DNA of 64,000 nt. Origin: Pochonia chlamydosporia 170 (Eukaryota > Ascomycota > Sordariomycetes > Hypocreales > Clavicipitaceae). The notes under the pieces were generated by a model. It was not told where the DNA came from. It saw only the letters and a program-made list of their open reading frames with translations, and searched no databases. The number at the start of each line of letters is the position of its first letter. Within the stretch, counting starts at the first letter, position 1. The DNA lies in assembly GCF_001653235.2 (NCBI RefSeq), contig NC_035790.1, forward strand, positions 7,874,001-7,938,000. The letters are read 5' to 3'. A program made the translations under genes and the position numbers. Of this stretch, positions 1 to 13,200 are shown one piece after another.

Positions 1-1164
1 ATTACATAGCACGACGGTAAGTCATGCAGCTAAAATTAAAAGAAAGCTACAACCATGTCAACAGATACAAATGATTGCAATTACTCAGCTCTCAGAAATC
101 GTTCTTTTCGTTGAAACTATCCCAACGCACAAGACTACGAGCATTATTGCATGCCTCTAAATGACCATGCTCAACGAGGGCACTGGTCCTACACGTCGTT
201 TGCATAGATTCAAGGGCAAGGACCTTGCTCTTCATGGCTAGGGACTCTTGTTGGCGATGTAACTTCTTATAGTTGCGAAGAATCTAGTTAACTGTTGACT
301 TGCTCCGAAATAGACGCTTGGATTTACCATTTGATGTTAAAATATTTCCTAATACAGCAGACTAGGGGTAGCATTTGTTGTGTCGCTGTACCTTGTCAAT
401 GTCGATTTAATTCATAGGGCTGTACTTGAAACACCAAGGAAGGTGATGAAGAATACCACCAAGTTCGGCTTAGAATAATGGATAATTAGTGGATACGGTA
501 CAATGGTAACTTCCCCATATATTTCAGGGGCGTAAGTGCTTCCTTCAGTCTAACATCTAGTCCCGTTCTCAGCATTAAGGCTGAGTTGGTTGGCTCCGAA
601 TCACAACGTACCGCTGCCAACAGTTCAATACATGTGACCTTTGAAAATAACAATGTCTGACCAACATGTTGGTTGGCTCAAGTTGCCCCTCGGCTTTACA
701 AGACCCCGACGCACGGTTCTTCTGCAAATAAGCACGCCCGACCAACATACATATGTTCTAATCGTCTGGCGAGAATCTACTGGACAACAACCATGAGAGT
801 TGTGACAGACTCATAGCCTCATTGCATCACAAGGTTGTGCGGCCACTGTGGTGTCACGTAATCCCTCATCCAAACCAAACCTGATTGGAGTTTTGGTTCC
901 AGATGTCTCAGCGTAACTGCTCCTCATTCCGTAATAGTATGACCGGCGCAGCTCGATCTAGGACATTAGGCAGTAGCCGATGTAACTAACTCCCATTGGT
1001 TCAAGCATTTACTGTAGATACAAGACAGAGATACTTATAGGCATCTACAAGTCACCCACCCTTGCCTCTTCATCATTATCCCGCTTCGAGCACACGTGAT
1101 AAACACTTATTTTAGCCTTCGGATTATACACTGTTCTTTGTCTTGTTGCCAAGCCACAGCGAAA
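1..1164. other. Gene-free left edge
   Basis: No open frame here looks like a conserved protein. By eye the stretch is more AT-rich than the genes to its right. It contains a perfect 14-nt palindrome at 660-673 (ACCAACATGTTGGT). The last part is presumably the promoter of the gene starting at 1165. Confidence 0.6.
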
Positions 1165-2575
1165 ATGGCAGTCAATGTCAATCAAGTAGGCTACGAGCGT
1201 CGACTTGCCGTAGTAAAGGACATACTCAAAAGCCGTGGCCTCCAAGTTAGTTACTAATCTCTTAGCAACGCCTTCACTGTTATCGCTAATAATGACCCAC
1301 ACAGGTGTCCAAGATCTCGGACGTGGCATACGATGAAGCTTACACATATGCCTTCAACAATTTCTTCTTCAAGGTGGAGCTAGCTACTCCAGCCTCATCC
1401 TCCATCTTCACAGGCAAGCAACACGGGACAACTGCAGCTCCCTCTGACGGTGTATCCGTCCTGGTGCTTAAACTCAGCAATCCCACAGCAGGGGGTGTAA
1501 ACAACACCAACCGTGTAGAGAATGACGTCGCGGTGCAGCATCTGGTCCGTCAGTCCATGGCGGAAGCCGGAGTCGAGGCTCTCGTCCCGGTTGTCTACGC
1601 CTGGACACCAACGACAGATGCTAAGGCAGAAGAGGGCTTTGGATGGATTATGTCGGAGCTGAAGCACGGTGTGGACTTGAACACGGTGTTCCCATCTCTC
1701 CCGCTCGAGGACAAAGTCCCTATTCTGGAGCAGTTCGCTACTGTCTTGAAGACAATACAAACAGCAAGGATACCAGACAGTGCTAAAATGTATGGTGGGC
1801 TCACGTTTGACTCGAGTGGCATGATTGTCAGTGGCCAATCGTCCGTCTACAAGAGCGACCCCGTGGCTACATATGCTGAATTCAGGCTCAGCAAGCTGCG
1901 TAAGCAACTTGAACTGGCCGCCCAAAGCCCTGTTATCCAGGGCTGGAAGAGCAATGGCATAGCCGGGAGGATTGAAAAGTTTATTGCTAGTGGTGGACCT
2001 GAGAAACTCCTTGCTGGTGCCGACTTGGGCAGGATGAGTATAATCCACGGTGACCTCAGTAAGTCTACACACTTGACACTATCAACAGTTAATACGGCTT
2101 TTGATAACACAAGACAGCAACGCACAACATGCTATTCGATACAGGTACCAAGAGAATCACTGCAGTGCTAGACTTTGACTTTTCTTTCATCTCCCACACC
2201 CTCGACGAATTTATCAGTGGCTCTAGTCTCGGCGACCTCGGCGGCATGGTTGACTTCAACAACAAACCCCTCAAGGATGCTATCCTCAGTGGAAACTTTT
2301 CCACATTCCCAGAAAACTTGGACAAAGAGTCTACCCAGAGGTGGCAGGGGGCCAAGGCGTGGAACGCGGCAATGAAAACCGTCGGCGTAGTCTCCCCGAG
2401 TGATATGCGGGGCGTGCAAAAGATATGCGACCTTATAGAGCTGCAGATTCTCATATGTCCCTTCGACCTAGGCAATCAGCTCATGATTGACCAAATGGAT
2501 GATGGGAAAAAGGCCGCACGGCGAGAAAAGACGGAGGCGGATCTTGTGCAGTGGTTGGATGAGCATGGGTTCTAG
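1165..2575 (+). CDS. Aminoglycoside-phosphotransferase (APH) fold family protein
   Basis: This is probably a small-molecule phosphotransferase of the large fungal APH-like family; the substrate cannot be read from sequence. I infer three exons, 1165-1245, 1305-2058 and 2118-2575, with two 59-nt introns, giving about 430 residues. The ATG at 1165 has a good context (GAAAATGGC). The long open frame beginning at 1305 starts at a GTG directly after an ACAG acceptor, so it is not the true start. Joining exons 2 and 3 creates the Brenner motif HGDLTTHNMLFD (HGD at about residues 275-277), followed by a DFDFS segment that supplies the metal-binding aspartates. The N-terminal part has the expected ISELKHG-like hinge region (GWIMSELKHG). 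Such genes are common in filamentous fungi, often with no known role. The family call is firm; the first exon is inferred. Confidence 0.78.
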
Positions 2576-3027
2576 GATGGACGGGCGGTGATGAGTTTCA
2601 TTTTGTGTGCCTTTTGTGTGTCTTCTGCCCTTGTGTAGGCTCATCAGATTGTTGATATAGCGAGCTGTTGGTTAGTTAGTTATGACAAGTCGTTGACTGG
2701 AGTTTTGAGCAAACCGAAGCATGGGACACAAGTCCGTGATGAAATCGACATTTCATGGCAATGGGTGGTAGTAAGAGCGGCGAGGGCGCTAAACTTAATA
2801 TGGCAAAGAACACCTGTACTCGTCCAGCGACGCCACATTTGTCCAGAGTAAAGCGGCACTGCTCATACACTACTACTTGGGACAAGTCACCTTCACATCC
2901 TTGGTCCCCCGCCAGTCGTATCGATAAGGAATTTTTTTGTGCTGCGTTTGAACACAGGCCAGGTTATTTTTGCACCCACCTTGACCTTTTGACGATACCA
3001 GCTTTCTGCCTCTGTGTCAACGACAAA
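2576..3027. other. Intergenic, promoter of RRP12 gene
   Basis: This 450-bp spacer lies between two genes on the same strand. An open frame in phase with RRP12 runs upstream of 3028, but its residues do not resemble the RRP12 N-terminus. I therefore treat it as leader or promoter. Confidence 0.5.
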
Positions 3028-6000
3028 ATGTCGACACCGACTTTGGCTGAGAAGCTGGACAAGATCAAGTCCCCTGGTCTGCAAGGTCAGCAGAGGGTGA
3101 GCCTCCCAAAGATGAAACTCAAATCCGAATTCGCTGTCTATGTGCGCAGTGGTAACTGACCAAATCTCCACAACCGCAGAATGCCGTTGTCCTCCAAGCT
3201 GTTGAATCAACACTCAAAGAACAAGACGCCTCACCGACACCGACCGGTTATTTTGCCGCTCTTCTAGCTTTATTGCAACAGGCAATCAGCAATGGAAATG
3301 TGAATGTAGAATTGGCCTCGCCCGTGGTCTATCTTTTGGACGTCGTCACACCGTTTGCCCCGCAGCCTCTGCTTCGATCCAAGTTTACGCAAATCCTTAC
3401 ACTTCTCGCGCCTGTATTATTACTGCAAGATGCCGAAGCTATTCTGCTTAGAACATCAATTGGATGCTTGGAATCGCTACTTCTAGCCCAGGATGCGCCG
3501 TCGTGGGAGCTCTCCGTCTCGCAAATTGGACCTCGCCGTGCTGTCGCCGGCCTGCTCAACCTTTCTCTCGACCACCGACCAAAGATCCGAAAGCGAGCCC
3601 AGGATGCTTTGAAGAACGTCCTCAAGAACCCTCCTCCTAGTCCCTCGCTGGACCACCCGGCTGCCGACATGTGTGCCCAGACGGCGCTAAAGAACTTGGA
3701 GGACCTCGCAGGCAAGGCTGCCGAATCACGCAAGGGCAAGAAATCGTCCGACTCTGCCCATGACCCAGCCTTGATCCATGCCCTTCAGCTGGTCAAGACT
3801 GTTGCCACGGCGAGCGGCGGGTGGCCCAGCACCAAGATTGAATCCTTGTGTGAACTGTTGTTGGGCATTGCCAAGACTGGCAATGAGTACATGACGATGG
3901 CTGGTTTCGAAATTTTCGAGCTGATTTTTGAGAGCATGAGCGCCGAGGTTTCTTCATCCAAACTCCCACGACTTATGGAGATTATTTCAGAATTACGGCC
4001 TGCCGCCAACGACACCCAGCTGGTTCCAGCTTGGCTGGCCATTTTGTCCCGTGGATTCGACGTTTCTGCCCAGGTTGAGCCAGACGAGACTTTCCTAAAG
4101 TTGCCCGAGCTATTCGCCATGATTGCGCCATTTCTCGAGTCGCACTCGGAAAATATTCGAATTTCAGCTTCTGAGTGTTTGGTGTCGTTCATGGCCAACT
4201 GCATTCCTCAACAGGTCATCCTCGGTCCGTCTATATATGAGGAGAAGATTTTGGATAAGATTACCAAGACAGCGGAGTCATTGCTCACAGTCCAATATCA
4301 GGCCGCTTGGTTGCAGACCTTCAATGTACTTGGTGCCATGTTCACGGCTTTCCGATGGCAGTCCTACCCGAGAATGATGAATATTACCAAAACCATTGGT
4401 GAAATTCGTGAAAACTCATCCTTCAGAAACAAGAAGGAAGCCGACGAAATCCTTGGACAGGCTGTACAAGCCATGGGACCTGAAGCTGTCCTAACGGCCC
4501 TGCCACTAAACATTATCAAACCGGTCAAGGGACACGGAGGACGAGCATGGATGTTTCCCATCCTGCGTGACTATGTCAGCAACACCGAGTTGGACCACTT
4601 CAAGACGGAAATGGTTCCCCTCAGCGAACTCATGTTCCAGAAGGTTTTGGATCATGGTCCAGCCGACAAAACCATGGAGGTGAAGATTTACGAGACCCTC
4701 GTGCAGCAAATTTGGGCTACCCTTCCGGGGTACTGCGACCTGCCCTTGGATCTAATGGAAGCTTTTGACCAGGGCTTCGCTGAGATGCTCGCCAATCTCT
4801 TGTATAAGCAAGTCGAACTACGCTTGGACATCTGCCGAGCCCTCAAGACACTGATCGAATCAAATCAGGCCATTGCAGGTATTGGAGAGGAGGAGGAGGA
4901 TTTTATGCTCCAAAGCAGAGTCTCCCGCGATACGGCCAAGAAGAACCTCACATATCTTGGACAGTTCGCCGGCAACATGCTTGCTGTCTTGTTCAACGTG
5001 TACACACAAACTCTGCCGCAAAGCAGAGGCCCCATCCTCCAAACCGTCAATGCATTTCTCAGCATCACGGCTCCTCAGGAAGTTATCGACACCTTTGATC
5101 GCGTGAGCAAAATGCTGGCTGCGGAGCTCGAGAACGCCCAAAAGCCTGAGGAGAAGGAAAAGGAAAAGGGCCAAAAGTCAAAAGACCATATGCCCTCCAC
5201 CGCCCAGACTCTGATGGATCTTGTCATTACCATGTCGGCTTATCTCCCCCGGGATAGCTTCGCCGCGCTGTTTGAGATTGCCACAGTTATTATCTACAAG
5301 GACAACGAACCTCAACTGCAGAAGAAGGCATACAAACTGATTCCTCGCCTGGCCACTTCCGAGCTTGGAAAAGCTGCTCTTCAGGAGAAAAATGCTGAGT
5401 TGCAGCAGCTTATTCTGTCCAGCTCCGAGAAAGTGTCCGCTCCGGCACGACGTGAAAGGTTGGCAGCCATCTCCGCTCTGCTTCCATTCACATCCGATGA
5501 GTCGCTGCACTTCATTCCCTCTGTACTCAGTGAAGTTGTCATCTGCTGCAAGGAGAACAACGAACGTGCTCGAGAGACTGCTTACGACTTACTCGTCCAA
5601 ATGGGCGAGCGCATGGTTGCTGCCAACGGCGCCAAGATTGACAACAGCAAGGTTCCTCACATGCCTCAAGACGCACCAGCGGGAACCGCCAACATTGAAG
5701 AATACTTCACAATGGTCAGCGCCGGTCTCGCCGGCAGCACTCCGCACATGATTTCAGCATCCATCACCGCCATCAGCCGCCTTCTCTATGAGTTCCGGTC
5801 ATCCCTCACCGAGCAGACGCTCTCTGATCTCGTCCAAACCATGGACCTCTTCCTCACCTCCAACAACCGCGAAATCGTCAAAAGCTGTCTTGGCTTTGTC
5901 AAAATCTGCGTCATCAGTCTCCCCGTAGAGCTCATGATCCCCCGACTATCCACCCTTGTCCCCAATCTCATCATCTGGAGCCGTGAACACAAGGGCCACT

Positions 6001-6878
6001 TCAAAGCCAAAGTCAAGCACATTCTCGAGCGCATGGTCCGCCGCTTCGGCTATGACCTCATCCACAAGAACTGCCCCGAGGCCGACCGCAAACTTGTCGT
6101 CAACATCCGCAAGACCAAAGAACGTACCAAGAAGAAGAAGGACGCCTCTCGCGCCGGCCAGGACGACGAAGGCAGCGACGTCTCCGACGACGAACAACCC
6201 AGCAAGCGCCAGTACGAAAACGAGTACGACCAAGCACTCTACAGCAGTGACTCCGACTCGGCAGCCTCAGATGACGACAATGCACCCCGGCAAAAGAAGA
6301 AGTCCCAAAAGGGCGGCAAGACATACATCATTGAAGACGATGACGAGCCCCTCGATCTTCTCGACAAGAAAGCCCTCGCAAACATCTCATCCACCAAACC
6401 CCTCAAGAACCGCAAGCCAACCAAATCCAAAGCCAAGTTCGACATGGACGGCAAACTCATCCTCGGCCAAGACAGCGACGATGAAAACGCACCTGCAGAA
6501 GATGGCATGGATATTGACAAGCCTGAACCTTCTGGCGTAGGCGCCTACGTCGCCGCCCTCAAGGGTAAAGACGCAGCGACGCGCGGTAGAGGCGGCAAGC
6601 TCAAGTTTTCAAATCGCCGGTCCAAGGATGGCGATGACGTAGAGGACATGGACGAGGATGATGCCGCCATGATCAAAAACAAGATTAGTCCCGGGCGCGG
6701 CGACAGAGGCAATAGATTCAGAGGTAGAGGTGGAAGAGGTGGAAGAGGTGGACGAGGCGGATTTGGCGGACAGAGTGGCAAGGGTGGTATATCAGCGGGT
6801 AGGAGGGGTCTAGGCGTTGACAAGAGACACGGTGCTCCGGGACAAGGGGTTGGAAAGGGACGACGAGGACGGAATTGA
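3028..6878 (+). CDS. RRP12: RRP12-like ribosome biogenesis protein (NUC173/HEAT)
   Basis: RRP12 is a karyopherin-like HEAT-repeat protein needed for pre-rRNA processing and export of pre-40S and pre-60S particles. Two exons are inferred: 3028-3096 and 3180-6878, with an 83-nt intron that has a GTGAGC donor, an AACTGAC branch and a CCGCAG acceptor. The product is about 1255 residues, normal for the family. The short first exon encodes MSTPTLAEKLDKIKSPGL, and the join restores the conserved PTPTGYFAALLALL segment seen in RRP12 N-termini. The body is alpha-helical HEAT sequence. It is followed by a highly charged region with several acidic stretches and KKKK/KSKAK clusters, typical of nucleolar proteins. 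The tail (about 1190-1255) is rich in RGRGGRGG repeats, an RNA-binding or arginine-methylation type tail. Nothing looks broken. Confidence 0.9.
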
Positions 6879-7520
6879 GAAAACAAATTTTGTGAGGATG
6901 CCATTCTTGCATATAATACTGGCTAGATGGCGAATGGGATACCCACCTTCATGATTATGGTGTATGTGGCTGGTCTGCTATTTTTCTTTGTCTAGGCGTC
7001 CATAAAAGTAGAGCAATATGCACTTGATTTTTATTTGATTGCATCGTACATATCTGCATCCATCTTCGCTGCACTGGATATTATATCTTGTGACGAGGCG
7101 AGAAGAGTGATTTTGATTCATAATAACCATGTTACCAAATTGATCAACGTATTTAACAAAACCGCAACAGTAAACGTGAACCATCCGCCAACACCAACTT
7201 GTGATCATAAAAGACCTCATCATAAACGTCAAGCCCATGCGATTTCCCTAACTCTTTTTACCCTGCCTCCTCACTCCCTGTCGTTGAATCCTAACAAGAC
7301 TCAAATTCGTACCGGGTATCTCCGTTGAACAACCATTCTATGTCAAGTTCGTGAACCATTGCCTCTGCTTCGTCATTCCTTTCTTTAATTGTCATGGACT
7401 CGTTCTATGCCAACACCGTCGCTATGCTGTGGACTCGTTTTCTAATCGAACGGACAGGTTTGCAGTCATTTCATGCGCGGGGAGCTTCTAGTACTAAAAA
7501 CAAAAATTTCAAGGGTCTTT
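6879..7520. other. Convergent intergenic region
   Basis: RRP12 on the plus strand and the DUF2293 gene on the minus strand converge here, so the stretch should hold both 3' untranslated regions and polyadenylation sites. I see no gene. Confidence 0.55.
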
Positions 7521-10228
7521 TTACTCCAACACAATGACATCTTCGGGTTGTCGTAGCCGAGGTCGACGTCCTCGTCCATCATGATAATCATCCGCCGCGG
7601 GGCGCTTACCGTGTGGACGACTCGATGACGATGCTTGCTGATTTTGTGGAGGTGGTGCCGTCTGCGGCTGTTGTCTTCTATTTTGGTGTGAGAAGCCTGC
7701 AAATGTCTTTTGTTTGGGCTTGCAGGATATGGCACTTACACAGCTTGGGCAGACCAAGCTCTCGTAGCCATGTGGTGTCCAGACACGTCTCGAGCGCCTA
7801 CATCCCGATCATTTGACACGAACTGGTATGAATCAGGTCGATCTAATACTGGGCGTTGATATGGTCGCACATGGTGACCATAATAGTGCTCGGACTGCTG
7901 CGAAGCACCTGGCCGACGGATAGGAATTACTTCGACATCAGGATTATTCCGATTGTTTTGCAGTATTCTGGCACCTTCCGCAGAAGAGACGACTCTGTAA
8001 GACTCCGTCGCTCTATAAGGCTCTCCATGGTGCGCGAGGGAAGCGTCATCCTGATGTGTCAGTGGTCTTGGTTCTGGTGGGAGTGGGACTCTCTCATAGA
8101 AACCACCTCGATCCTCCATAAGAATTGGATTAGTGCGAGTCCCAGGTCGCGATGCATTAACAATAATTCTATCAGCCTTGGGAGGATCGACGCGAATGGG
8201 CTGTTCATATGATCTGGTCCAACCTGGGAGAGGAGCTGGTCCAGCATGACTAGAGTTGAGAGGATGGATAAGCGAAACCCGTTCGCGGGGAGCATATATT
8301 GCAGGTTCAGGAGCAAAATTGCTGGGCTGCAATCTTCTTTCGCTCAGGTGATCGCTGATTACCCGACGACCTCCTCGGTCTGGGGAGTTACGAATTTGGT
8401 TATCCATGGGTGACACACTGCGAATAGTGTGGAATGGGGCATGTGTCCTGGCCGGTAATGGTTCCAAATGATCTTGTTGCCTCGGCGGCACCGGCCTTAC
8501 GAACGCTGGCCGCATCGCACCCTCAGGGGACGCCGGTTCAATTGAAGGCACGGCCATGTCCCGTAAACGATTGGTGATGGGGGACATCACCCTAGATGAT
8601 GAGGTCTGATCCGTGGGAAATACGTACATGGAGGTGCCCAAGTCCTCATGAGGGGCATGAAATTCCGCTGGATGATTTGCGAAGCGCGGAGGCGTACCAA
8701 CGGGACGGGAATACAATGGAGGAGCCTGAGGATGTAGACCAGAACTTACATTGAACCCTATAGTCTGGCTCACCCGCTCGACTTGACCACTGTTGTAGGC
8801 CATGGATGGATGAGCCTCAAACTGCCTGGCAGGAATATGCGCATGACGTGGATCATATTCGCCAGTGTCAACACCATTGAATCCACCATGGGCATCTTCT
8901 GCTTCACGGCTTCGCATGATGGCTTCCTCCCAGGCGCGGTATCTCTTAAAACCACGTTGGTTCCTCCGATCAGTCCTCTGCATCTCATGCACAGGTTGCG
9001 CGGGAGCCTTTCCTTTGGCCAATGATGATTGCCCTTGTGCGCCTGTGGTTGTTCCCGGAGACATGCGCTGTTCTACGGTTGTCCTTTGCGGCAGGCCCGT
9101 CGCCGGCTGTGTGAGCATCAATACAGAGTGGGATGAGCCAGAAGCATCCGTGGAGGAATCATCGATAGTTTCTTCGTCAGAGCTGTCATCCTCGGAGTCC
9201 GAAATGACCACCACTTCGCGCAGTATTTCATCTAGTTGGTCGCGTCCTGTTTCCTCGTCCCCTCGCCACTTGACAAGGATATCGAGGCAAAGTGTTTCGA
9301 CAGCTTTTCGAGCGGCTTGCCATCCAGCCTCTTTTAGTAATTCATCATACCTTGTGTGTAGGTGGCGAATGTGAGCAAGCACTGCCAGCTGGACGCGACG
9401 AGCAAGGGGAATATCACCAGAGAAACCAACGGGTAGATCTCCGTTTGGATTCGCACGCTGGGAAACATTACGGTTCGTCAAAGAGTACTGCAGTGGGCGG
9501 TTGTTGGAGATACTAACCCGTGTGAAAGCATGATCAATGATCATCTGGCGGTCAGTGTTGGGGATGCGAGGGAACAGGTCACGAAGCGCTGCATCTGCCT
9601 GGGTATGGTATTCCGCTTGGGTCTTAGGAATTGGTTCCGGGTTTCCATCTGGTGTTAACGCTCCTGACTGTGGCAGGTCCACTATGCCGGCTTTTGCTTC
9701 TTCCACGATAGTCTGCCTGATGTGATGACCTAGTCGATTGACCTGCTGGGAAAGAGTGCTGCTTGTGCTCGTGACGGGCTGGCCAGTATCAGTCTTCTTC
9801 TGCCTATGCGGAGAATTTTGAACTGCAGAGTGCATACCGATACTACGAAAATCATGGCGCCTTTCTCGCGAGAAAGGTCTTTGCAGGCTTTTGTCAACCC
9901 AGGATTGCCAATGGGGACAAACTCGAAACCCGGAGGCGGGCTCTTGTTCTCGGTTTCCTATCATAGGTGAGTCTCATGCGCGGGATGTGGGTGGAGCTAG
10001 CTTTTCGCTCATTTCTACCTGGATTTCGAGAACTTTATCCTGCTTATATTCATTTTGAACGAATTCGTAATATATATGATGCTTCAATTTTGGTATTGGT
10101 GGCCTAGCAACGAGGCCCTCAGGAGCGGGAGCTAGAGGGTCAAACAAAACTTTCTGAGTTCGTCTGCGCTTCTCCCTGGACCCGGCGGCTCCTGTAGAAG
10201 GCCGGACTTTTCGTTTTTCCCTCCCCAT
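7521..10228 (-). CDS. DUF2293 domain-containing protein
   Basis: The gene encodes a conserved fungal protein of unknown function. I infer four exons on the minus strand: 10228-10019, 9957-9838, 9778-7740 and 7677-7521. The introns are 59-62 nt, giving about 841 residues. Splicing the first two introns yields a continuous N-terminus: a basic start (MGREKRKVR), the segment PPPGFEFVPIGNPGLTKA, then EKGAMIFVVS joined to a helical stretch NRLGHHIRQTIVEEAK. The DUF2293 domain is at about residues 173-283, recognisable by LFPRIPNTDRQMIIDHAFTR and by RVQLAVLAHIRHLHTRYDELL ending in KWRG. After it comes an acidic serine patch (SDSEDDSSDEE) and about 500 residues of proline-rich, probably disordered sequence. 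The last exon is the least certain: it uses a GTAAGT donor and ends in EDVIVLE, resembling a SUMO-interacting motif. If that donor is not used, the protein stops at 7736. Confidence 0.8.
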
Positions 10229-13200
10229 GTTTAAAGCATTATCCTCGAGCTTACCATGATGAGGTCCGGCAAAAGAGATTGAAACGCAATACCACGGCCA
10301 GTAGTCAAGGCAAGAGGAATCGTCTTGAATACTGCACAGTCGGCCACATCAAAGGGAGGAACCGCTTGTGAGAGACTGTAGGTAGCGTTCGTTTTGCACA
10401 GAGATATCCTCGATTAATCCAGAGACGCGTCAAAAGGCACAGAAAAGGCAAGAGAGGACACGGCGGAGGCCTAGAAGCGTTCCTTTATCGCAACTTTTGC
10501 TTGACGGTAATGTTCAGGCAGCAGGCTGCATGAAGTCACTTGTTGGGGGCGCAGACGGCAGATTGCCAACACCACACGCCGATGCTGCCGCAGAATCACA
10601 GAAGCAGGACGTTGAGGATGAGCGTGCAGCCAGACGAGTATCGACCGGCAAGTATACCGGTTGAAGATGGCAAAGGAAAGAGTAAATCATATCGCGAGGC
10701 GGTCTTGAGTTTGGGTACCGATCTGGTGCCTGGCTACATTACATAATCAAATCTGATTGGTGCCAACAACCTGGTACGGTATATGCCCAGCAGCTCAAGA
10801 TCGTTTGGCAGCCGGCTCATCACGTGGAGACGACGATTTCATTCTGACCTGATGACCTCCCTTTGTTTTGAGTGTATCATTGGACAACCACAACATTTGG
10901 GCAATGCTTGATCACCCGACTCGGTCAGATTGAAGCTGCATTGGCGGCTATGCTGCGAAATTTGCATAATCCATCAAGTAGGAGGGAACGTCACCTTATG
11001 ACTTGACTCCATGTTCAGTCTACGGAACCATACCAGTCAACAAATCCGACCAAGCGTGGAATACGCAGGAGGAACGGGGACAATCTGCGTTGACGATAGT
11101 TGGGATGCTCGTGAGCAACGTTTCTGCTGCATAGGCACATGACGATTTGTAGTGGCCATGCCTCTAGAATTCAGAAAACGTCGTCTCTGTTGGGCAGCCG
11201 TAACGCCCAATCCAGACTTCATGCTATCCACCACAAACAAATAGGTGGCTTGGTTGTAAGCCTCACGGCATCATTGATAACTGTCCGTGACACCTGTGCA
11301 GTACTCCGTCCACGCTGGTGGAATGGATATTGAGGCCGTTTGGACAGCCAAAACATAATCATGCCAGACGCTTAGGAGGAAGGACTGACTTGAATCAAGA
11401 TTTGTCTTGCCTCCAGATGTAACTGGCGAGGTTTGCCACGAAAAAAAAAAACGACTGCTCATGCTACCACATGGCCAAAGTGACACATGGTGCATTGAAA
11501 ACACACTCAGGCGAGGCAGTTTTTGTATCAGGAATCATGGGTATTATCTATATTGATGATGCCCAGAGGAGGTCCGTGTCGCCTCATGTCGTGGCAGCGC
11601 CGAAGCTTTACGGAGTATTGGAAGGACTGGTTGAGGCTTGGACCCAAAGAGTAAATATAGAAACGAGGGTTTCGCCATCCGGCAATGCATACCAAGGTGG
11701 GTCTCAAGATGGACGTCTATCGACTCAGAGATGAGATGGATTACCGTCGGGAGAGGCGGCGGCAAATGAGGTCTTTCTTGCTGGCCATGGAGCCCGTTTC
11801 AGGCCAAAACACTCACAATCAGTCAACGGCGGGACAAATCCATGACCCCATCATGGCCCTAATTAGTTCAGAAACCGAGGAAATGATTGTTCACAGGGTT
11901 AATGAGGGCGAAGAAGACTCAGGAGACGAGTTTAGATTGGACTGATTTTCAGGAGGCCCGTGAAATCCAACGTCTTGGCGAATATCGCAGCCATCTGGCC
12001 TTCCGTTTGCACTGCCACCGAATTGCTTCCCTGATTTGCGGCACCAAGCCCGAGATTGACGAGCGACGAACTTGCACGTGTGATATCACATGATAATCAC
12101 CGGGTTGTGATTGGCAGAAAGTCCAAGGCATCGCCCAGAGTGGGGCAAATGCGAGAGTGTTTGAGGAACTCGTAAACCAGCAGGGATGTGGGATGCAATC
12201 AAGCAATGTATCAAGCACGGATTCCGGATTACGGAGTACAGCCACAATCCGTCAGGCACTAGTGGGCCAACACAAGAAAGCCCCGTCTTGACTGGCTGGC
12301 AGGCTCTGCATGGTTTTGGGCGTTGTGCTCAGTCCAACAGCAGGTGGATTGTTATGCTATCGGCGGCGGCGGTGGTCCAGCCATTTCAGAGCCCTCGGGC
12401 TATTCGGAAACCCGAGAGGGGTCCTCTGTTCCTTGCTGAACCTAATTTATGCCACTGAATTGGCTTGGTTTGCCCTAATAGAGCTGTCCGGGGTCACTGT
12501 AATGCCCGGTTCCCATCAACTTGGTGGCATTTGATGTTTTGCCCTTGGCAGCAAGACGGTGTTGCCGACTTGTTGGGCGTTAGGCCTTCTCAGCTAGGCT
12601 TGAACCATTGAATCTACGAGCCTCAAGGAAGTAGGCTAGTCTCGATCCAAAGAATTCGAAGCATTGTCTGTTCTGCAAGAATCGGAGATTGACCGCTGAG
12701 TTGAGAGGGGAAATGGCCGAGAAAAAAACAACAAAGACATCATCGTTATCATGGTTGAAAATGTCGTCGTGTTCATTTCGACGAGATTCGTCAGCCCTAC
12801 TGTTGAAATCACCAGCTGGCCCGCAACTTTGGTCCAGGTCGGGCGGTATTCTGCAATGCCTACTGGCTGCTGTGTGACGATACCGAATCCAAGCCTGTCG
12901 GATTGGCTGGCGAGGTCATTGATGGGAGTATGGTGAGCATGGGCTAGTCGAGAAACGGGTAGACGGCGTCGTCATCCTCAAGCACCTCTGCGACGCTATG
13001 CAGCGGAGAGCGAATCCAAAAAAGGGATTATTGAACGACTTGTGAGCAGCGAAGCGACGAGCGAAGAGCGAGTGAGCACAAGAGCGAGGGATTCGTGCTT
13101 CAGCCCCAACCGCCAAACAGTATCGGCCACGGCCAAATTTGCGCTGAGCGCTACCTGCTGGTGGGGCTCTCGACCAACGACTGCCAAAACGAGCCAATCA

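Noticed and set aside
1395..2072. 225-codon antisense frame within the APH-like gene
   Set aside because: It is a shadow of the sense coding frame and has no motif.
11709..11945. About 78-codon plus-strand frame with basic start and acidic end
   Set aside because: It looks somewhat protein-like but has no recognised family, no splice partners and no conservation evidence.
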